Of a stretch of DNA of 7,779 bases, positions 6,401 through 7,779 are shown one piece after another. The DNA comes from a bacterium (GTDB lineage Bacteria; Krumholzibacteriota; Krumholzibacteriia; WVZY01), in contig JAPUJU010000282.1 in the NCBI GenBank assembly GCA_027296025.1, positions 1-7,779 on the forward strand, in the 5' to 3' direction. Each line of letters begins with the position of its first letter. Position 1 is the stretch's first letter. Below the pieces are notes generated by a model that saw nothing but the letters and a program-made list of their open reading frames with translations, made no database searches and was not told the origin of the DNA. Both the position numbers and the translations under genes were made by a program.

Positions 6401-7779
6401 CGAATGTCACCGGTACCCCCTCCACATCGGTCATCGCCGCAACCCGGCTCGGTCCGGACGCGGCGAGGGGTAAGGTCGAGATTTCCACGCGCAGCGGGGC
6501 TGCCAACGACTGCTCAACGACACCGCTCTGAGCGTCACCGGACAAAAGACTGATCGACTGAACCCCGCTGAAATCGAACACAACCATCGAATCGGTAGTA
6601 CCGTCCGCCGCGTAAACACCAAAACCGTCTATGGTGAACTCCATATTCACTATCGAGTTCGCCCCGCCGGGCAAGTGGGAACCCACAAGCGTATAGGGCG
6701 GCGACGTCACATCGAGGGCATACAGAGCGGCGTTGCTCGTATAGACGACGGCCCGGTCCCCGCGGGGGGATACGTCGATCTGCGAGGAGCGAATGGAGCT
6801 GGCACCGGCGGCGAACGGCTGTTGAACTGCCGTCTCGATGATATTCACCGGATCCGACGTGTCCATCGTGTGGATGTACGGCTGGTCGACGGCTTGATCA
6901 AAACCAAGGATCAACGCCTGCTGGCCGTCCGGAAAAAACGCCATTGAGACGGGCTCATTTCCCGCGGGGCTGCCCGGCTCCGGCGAATCAATATTGATGG
7001 TGTTGACAATCCCCCTGAAGTTCGGCGTGTTGGCAACCATGTTCACGACGGTAACCGTCGTATTGCCAGACTTGAGGAGGTAGAGATAGTCGCCGGTCGG
7101 ATGAAACACGAGATCCTTCATAAACTGGAACTCCATCGTGTCAACAACGACCGGGGGATTCTCCGTCGCATCGATGAAAAATAGCCCTTCGCTCTCGATA
7201 GCATCGAAAGAACCATGGAGCACCACGACCGAACCATCCGGGCTGACGGCGACTCTGGTAACGCTGCCGAAATCGAAAAAACTGTCATCGATCGTCGTCA
7301 GGTCTCCGTAGGTCGAACGGTCTCGCCGTGCGTCCATAACAATTGCACCGCCACCGAATAGCGCCGCCATATACAGCTTGGTTCCATCCGGCGAAAACGC
7401 CAGGTCCAACGGGTCCTGTCCGACGCCGAAGTCGTCGGAAATCTCCTGGTTGTACGTTGCGCTCGCCGGATCCGTATCGATGAACTGGATAATCGGAAAA
7501 GGACCCTCACCTGGCAGAAATCCCGAGACGGCCAGCTGGTCGCCCAGCGGCGACATCGCAGCCGCGCTGGTAACGTTGAAGTCTGGATTCGGCCGGGATG
7601 CCAGTGCCCGCCGCAGGACACCCGGAGCGGGGGTGGAAGGCAGCACATCGAAGAAGATCGGATTCGAGGTGACGACGGGGCCCGTCGGATTCGTGCCGAG
7701 CACCTTTACCGGGCCACTCGTCGCGGCCATCGGGACGGTAACGGTGAGGGCAGTGTCGCTGCTCGAAAATGGCATGGTG
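3402..7779 (-). CDS. Giant exported multidomain protein with two beta-propellers and T9SS-like C-terminal sorting domain (5' end outside window)
   Basis: The frame is open to the right edge. The first visible Met (7773-7775) lies in the middle of an IPT/TIG domain, so it is internal and the true N-terminus is missing. Residues below count from that Met (1457 visible). Domains in order: end of an IPT/TIG (1-45); seven-bladed propeller with SPDG-type turns near 76, 128, 178, 225, 281, 336 and 381; Big_1-like Ig domain (about 411-522); Big_5/SbsA-like Ig domain (about 525-632, SPTTAFQATFSRPVD); complete IPT/TIG (633-715); second, YVTN-like seven-bladed propeller with turns near 741, 782, 829, 876, 916, 962 and 1022; lysine-rich domain (about 1046-1165); Kre9/KNH-like domain (about 1168-1264); Fn3-like domain (about 1267-1365, TYYYKLEEV); C-terminal domain (1367-1457, LEQNYPNPFNPTTTIQF, IYDVAGRRVRTLVD, SGVYFYR, basic end). 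That last domain is the type A sorting/FlgD-like module that sends proteins through the type IX system to the cell surface. I see no catalytic motif and only two cysteines (1157, 1238). The likely role is surface binding or scaffolding; the ligand is unknown. An alternative is a FlgD-like domain without T9SS export. Confidence 0.9.
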   Translation of the reverse strand, partial: TMPFSSSDTALTVTVPMAATSGPVKVLGTNPTGPVVTSNPIFFDVLPSTPAPGVLRRALASRPNPDFNVTSAAAMSPLGDQLAVSGFLPGEGPFPIIQFIDTDPASATYNQEISDDFGVGQDPLDLAFSPDGTKLYMAALFGGGAIVMDARRDRSTYGDLTTIDDSFFDFGSVTRVAVSPDGSVVVLHGSFDAIESEGLFFIDATENPPVVVDTMEFQFMKDLVFHPTGDYLYLLKSGNTTVTVVNMVANTPNFRGIVNTINIDSPEPGSPAGNEPVSMAFFPDGQQALILGFDQAVDQPYIHTMDTSDPVNIIETAVQQPFAAGASSIRSSQIDVSPRGDRAVVYTSNAALYALDVTSPPYTLVGSHLPGGANSIVNMEFTIDGFGVYAADGTTDSMVVFDFSGVQSISLLSGDAQSGVVEQSLAAPLRVEISTLPLAASGPSRVAAMTDVEGVPVTFEFISGGGEIEGTRSSTRIVSTDQNGIAEVRVKLGPLVGNQVIRATTSGLGGSPIDFSAMAVVNSDTLPMTVSNLIPAPFSVDVSPTTAFQATFSRPVDTATVDLTSFFVLKASETEPIPGVHGYTDNDTRVSFTPSSPLAEGSDYTLTITGNVDDLNGGALTNPSTSTFATISTPLPLVLEAVDPPSAAAFVQVVLSGTGFGPTATLVLFNDVQVTPDAATIDAITATVPLTATSGNLRVVSGPDTTNAIPFTFLIPTPTPVTEVADSTETVVGVNNLVVNATGTWAWMVSPGGNAVVPLDIVNVVSEPAIPVGQNPIGIALLPDGSRAYVANRVSGDVTVIDTDPASGGFNTVITTIFNVGDGPLDIIVSPDGDRAIVASETSQDIAFIDTDPLSATFHEVLTRGGTGTRNKSLAIHPDGTILWVGTDDGYLTIDPVDFGVISRTGKGKSTKQLILNPDGGLLFVLTTEGEVLIIDVEPGSPSENEVITRTAKGSKKKSFSMNPDGTLLYIVQEENDIVIVVSIETIDGVSVFEPGSEVIPGVTATVVDTIDAGEDPSALAFVPDGTLALLTSPGDNSVIFLSLGPPKPVILADMKLRPKEIKVERKPKKKFKHIKAWIKLPLPYQAGDIDIASIRLNDVIPADLKKVKVKKKKKDGREELQIRFDRRKFNELLPLGNVVLAVVTGFVAAGDEAEEACFVAQTTIKVKHPKMVFPLGGEVLVAKRATTIRWISPDDTDVIQVDLHWSPGDTASWQEIASGLPDTGEYVWVTPNMYVEECQVAVTIYTAEDEVGSSITPIPFTIVAPVAVTLAGAGARIDARSAVIEWQTSFETGVRGFHVLRSDNELVAYQRVTQAMIASSGTRSGAEYEYRDGTIRPNRTYYYKLEEVPDSGPGQVFGPWEIRYKVDFALEQNYPNPFNPTTTIQFTVANDAHVRLIIYDVAGRRVRTLVDEPRRADHYEVKWDGKTNSGAPVASGVYFYRMTAGTFVKTKKMVMLK
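3405..3677 (-). other. C-terminal sorting (T9SS type A / FlgD-like) domain of the giant protein
   Basis: These codons give the last 91 residues: an N-terminal NYPNPFNPTT motif, a beta strand with VRLIIYDVAGR, VRTLVD, a WDGKTNSG turn, ASGVYFYRM, and a basic end (KTKKMVMLK). In Bacteroidota this module is recognised by the type IX translocon and often removed or anchored at the surface. It is the main clue to cell location and taxonomy here. No T9SS component gene lies in the window. Confidence 0.8.
4434..4610 (-). repeat. Lysine-rich low-complexity segment with A-runs
   Basis: Two lysine clusters lie in the domain after the second propeller: residues about 1056-1075 (RPKEIKVERKPKKKFKHIK) and 1105-1114 (KKVKVKKKKK). 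On the coding strand the second holds A5, G, A8 (plus-strand T8 at 4435-4442, T5 at 4444-4448). The rest of the protein is neutral to acidic, so this is a sharp local change of composition. The reading frame gives sensible beta-domain sequence on both sides, so a sequencing frameshift is unlikely. Confidence 0.8.
4641..5630 (-). repeat. Second beta-propeller: seven degenerate YVTN-like repeats
   Basis: Seven repeats of about 40-60 residues each carry a (S/H/N/L/V)PDG turn followed by a hydrophobic strand, for example LPDGSRAYVAN, SPDGDRAIVAS, HPDGTILWVGT, NPDGGLLFVLT, NPDGTLLYIVQ and VPDGTLALLTS; the first repeat is degenerate (VNATGTWAWMVS). Seven is the usual blade number for YVTN/WD-type propellers. 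Three middle repeats have basic loops, described in the findings. Confidence 0.8.
6546..7613 (-). repeat. First beta-propeller: seven degenerate YVTN-like repeats
   Basis: Seven repeats of about 45-56 residues carry turns SPLGDQLAVSG, SPDGTKLYMAA, SPDGSVVVLHG, HPTGDYLYLLK, FPDGQQALILG, SPRGDRAVVYT and TIDGFGVYAAD. Repeat 2 closely matches repeat 2 of the second propeller, including the phrase IDTDPAS and a PLD-x3-SPDG core. This propeller is less regular and longer per blade than the second. Confidence 0.75.

Noticed and set aside
3402..7779. Reading the giant protein as an enzyme, for example a surface hydrolase or peptidase
   Set aside because: I saw no catalytic motif; all recognisable parts are binding or structural beta domains. 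A catalytic domain could lie in the missing N-terminal part, but nothing visible supports one.
1..7779. Defence system, CRISPR array, mobile element or RNA gene
   Set aside because: No spaced direct repeats, transposase-like frames, terminal inverted repeats, tRNA cloverleaf or rRNA sequence was seen on either strand.

Overview
The window is GC-rich and densely coding, with no gene-free stretch over about 150 bases. It holds four protein genes, two reading rightward and then two reading leftward, with the two pairs meeting tail to tail. The largest protein ends in a C-terminal domain of the type IX secretion/FlgD-like class (core motif NYPNPFNPTT, then GVYFYR and a basic tail). This domain is typical of the FCB superphylum and of related uncultured lineages such as Eisenbacteria, Krumholzibacteriota, Latescibacterota and KSB1-type bacteria. 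A membrane serine/threonine kinase with a TPR tail and a FecR-like secreted protein fit the same groups. The exact phylum is inference; no rRNA or other marker gene is present.

Layout. Bases 1-152 are a leader with a candidate promoter and a good ribosome binding site. Bases 153-1088 (+) encode an exported FecR-like protein with C-terminal TPR-like helices. Bases 1133-2779 (+) encode a complete Hanks-type Ser/Thr kinase, one membrane span and an extracytoplasmic TPR array. After a 9-base gap, bases 2789-3346 (-) encode a small exported protein of unknown function; its ribosome binding site puts the start at the ATG at 3346, not at the upstream in-frame TTG. Bases 3402 to the right edge (-) encode a very large exported multidomain protein. 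It carries two seven-bladed beta-propellers, each preceded by an IPT/TIG domain, then Ig-like domains, a lysine-rich segment, a Kre9/KNH-like domain, an Fn3-like domain and the C-terminal sorting domain. Its true start lies outside the window.

How the genes may work together. The left pair looks like a regulatory or envelope-sensing unit: a cytoplasmic kinase whose TPR tail faces the periplasm, next to a periplasmic FecR/TPR protein. The right pair looks like a cell-surface or secreted unit, the big propeller protein being upstream of, and probably co-transcribed with, the small exported protein. Nothing visible shows that the two pairs are functionally linked.

I found no RNA genes, mobile elements, CRISPR arrays or defence systems. 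The most unusual points are the duplicated IPT-propeller module, the lysine-rich segment with an A-run that matches a -1 frameshift heptamer, and three consecutive blades with basic loops. These are leads, not an established new system.
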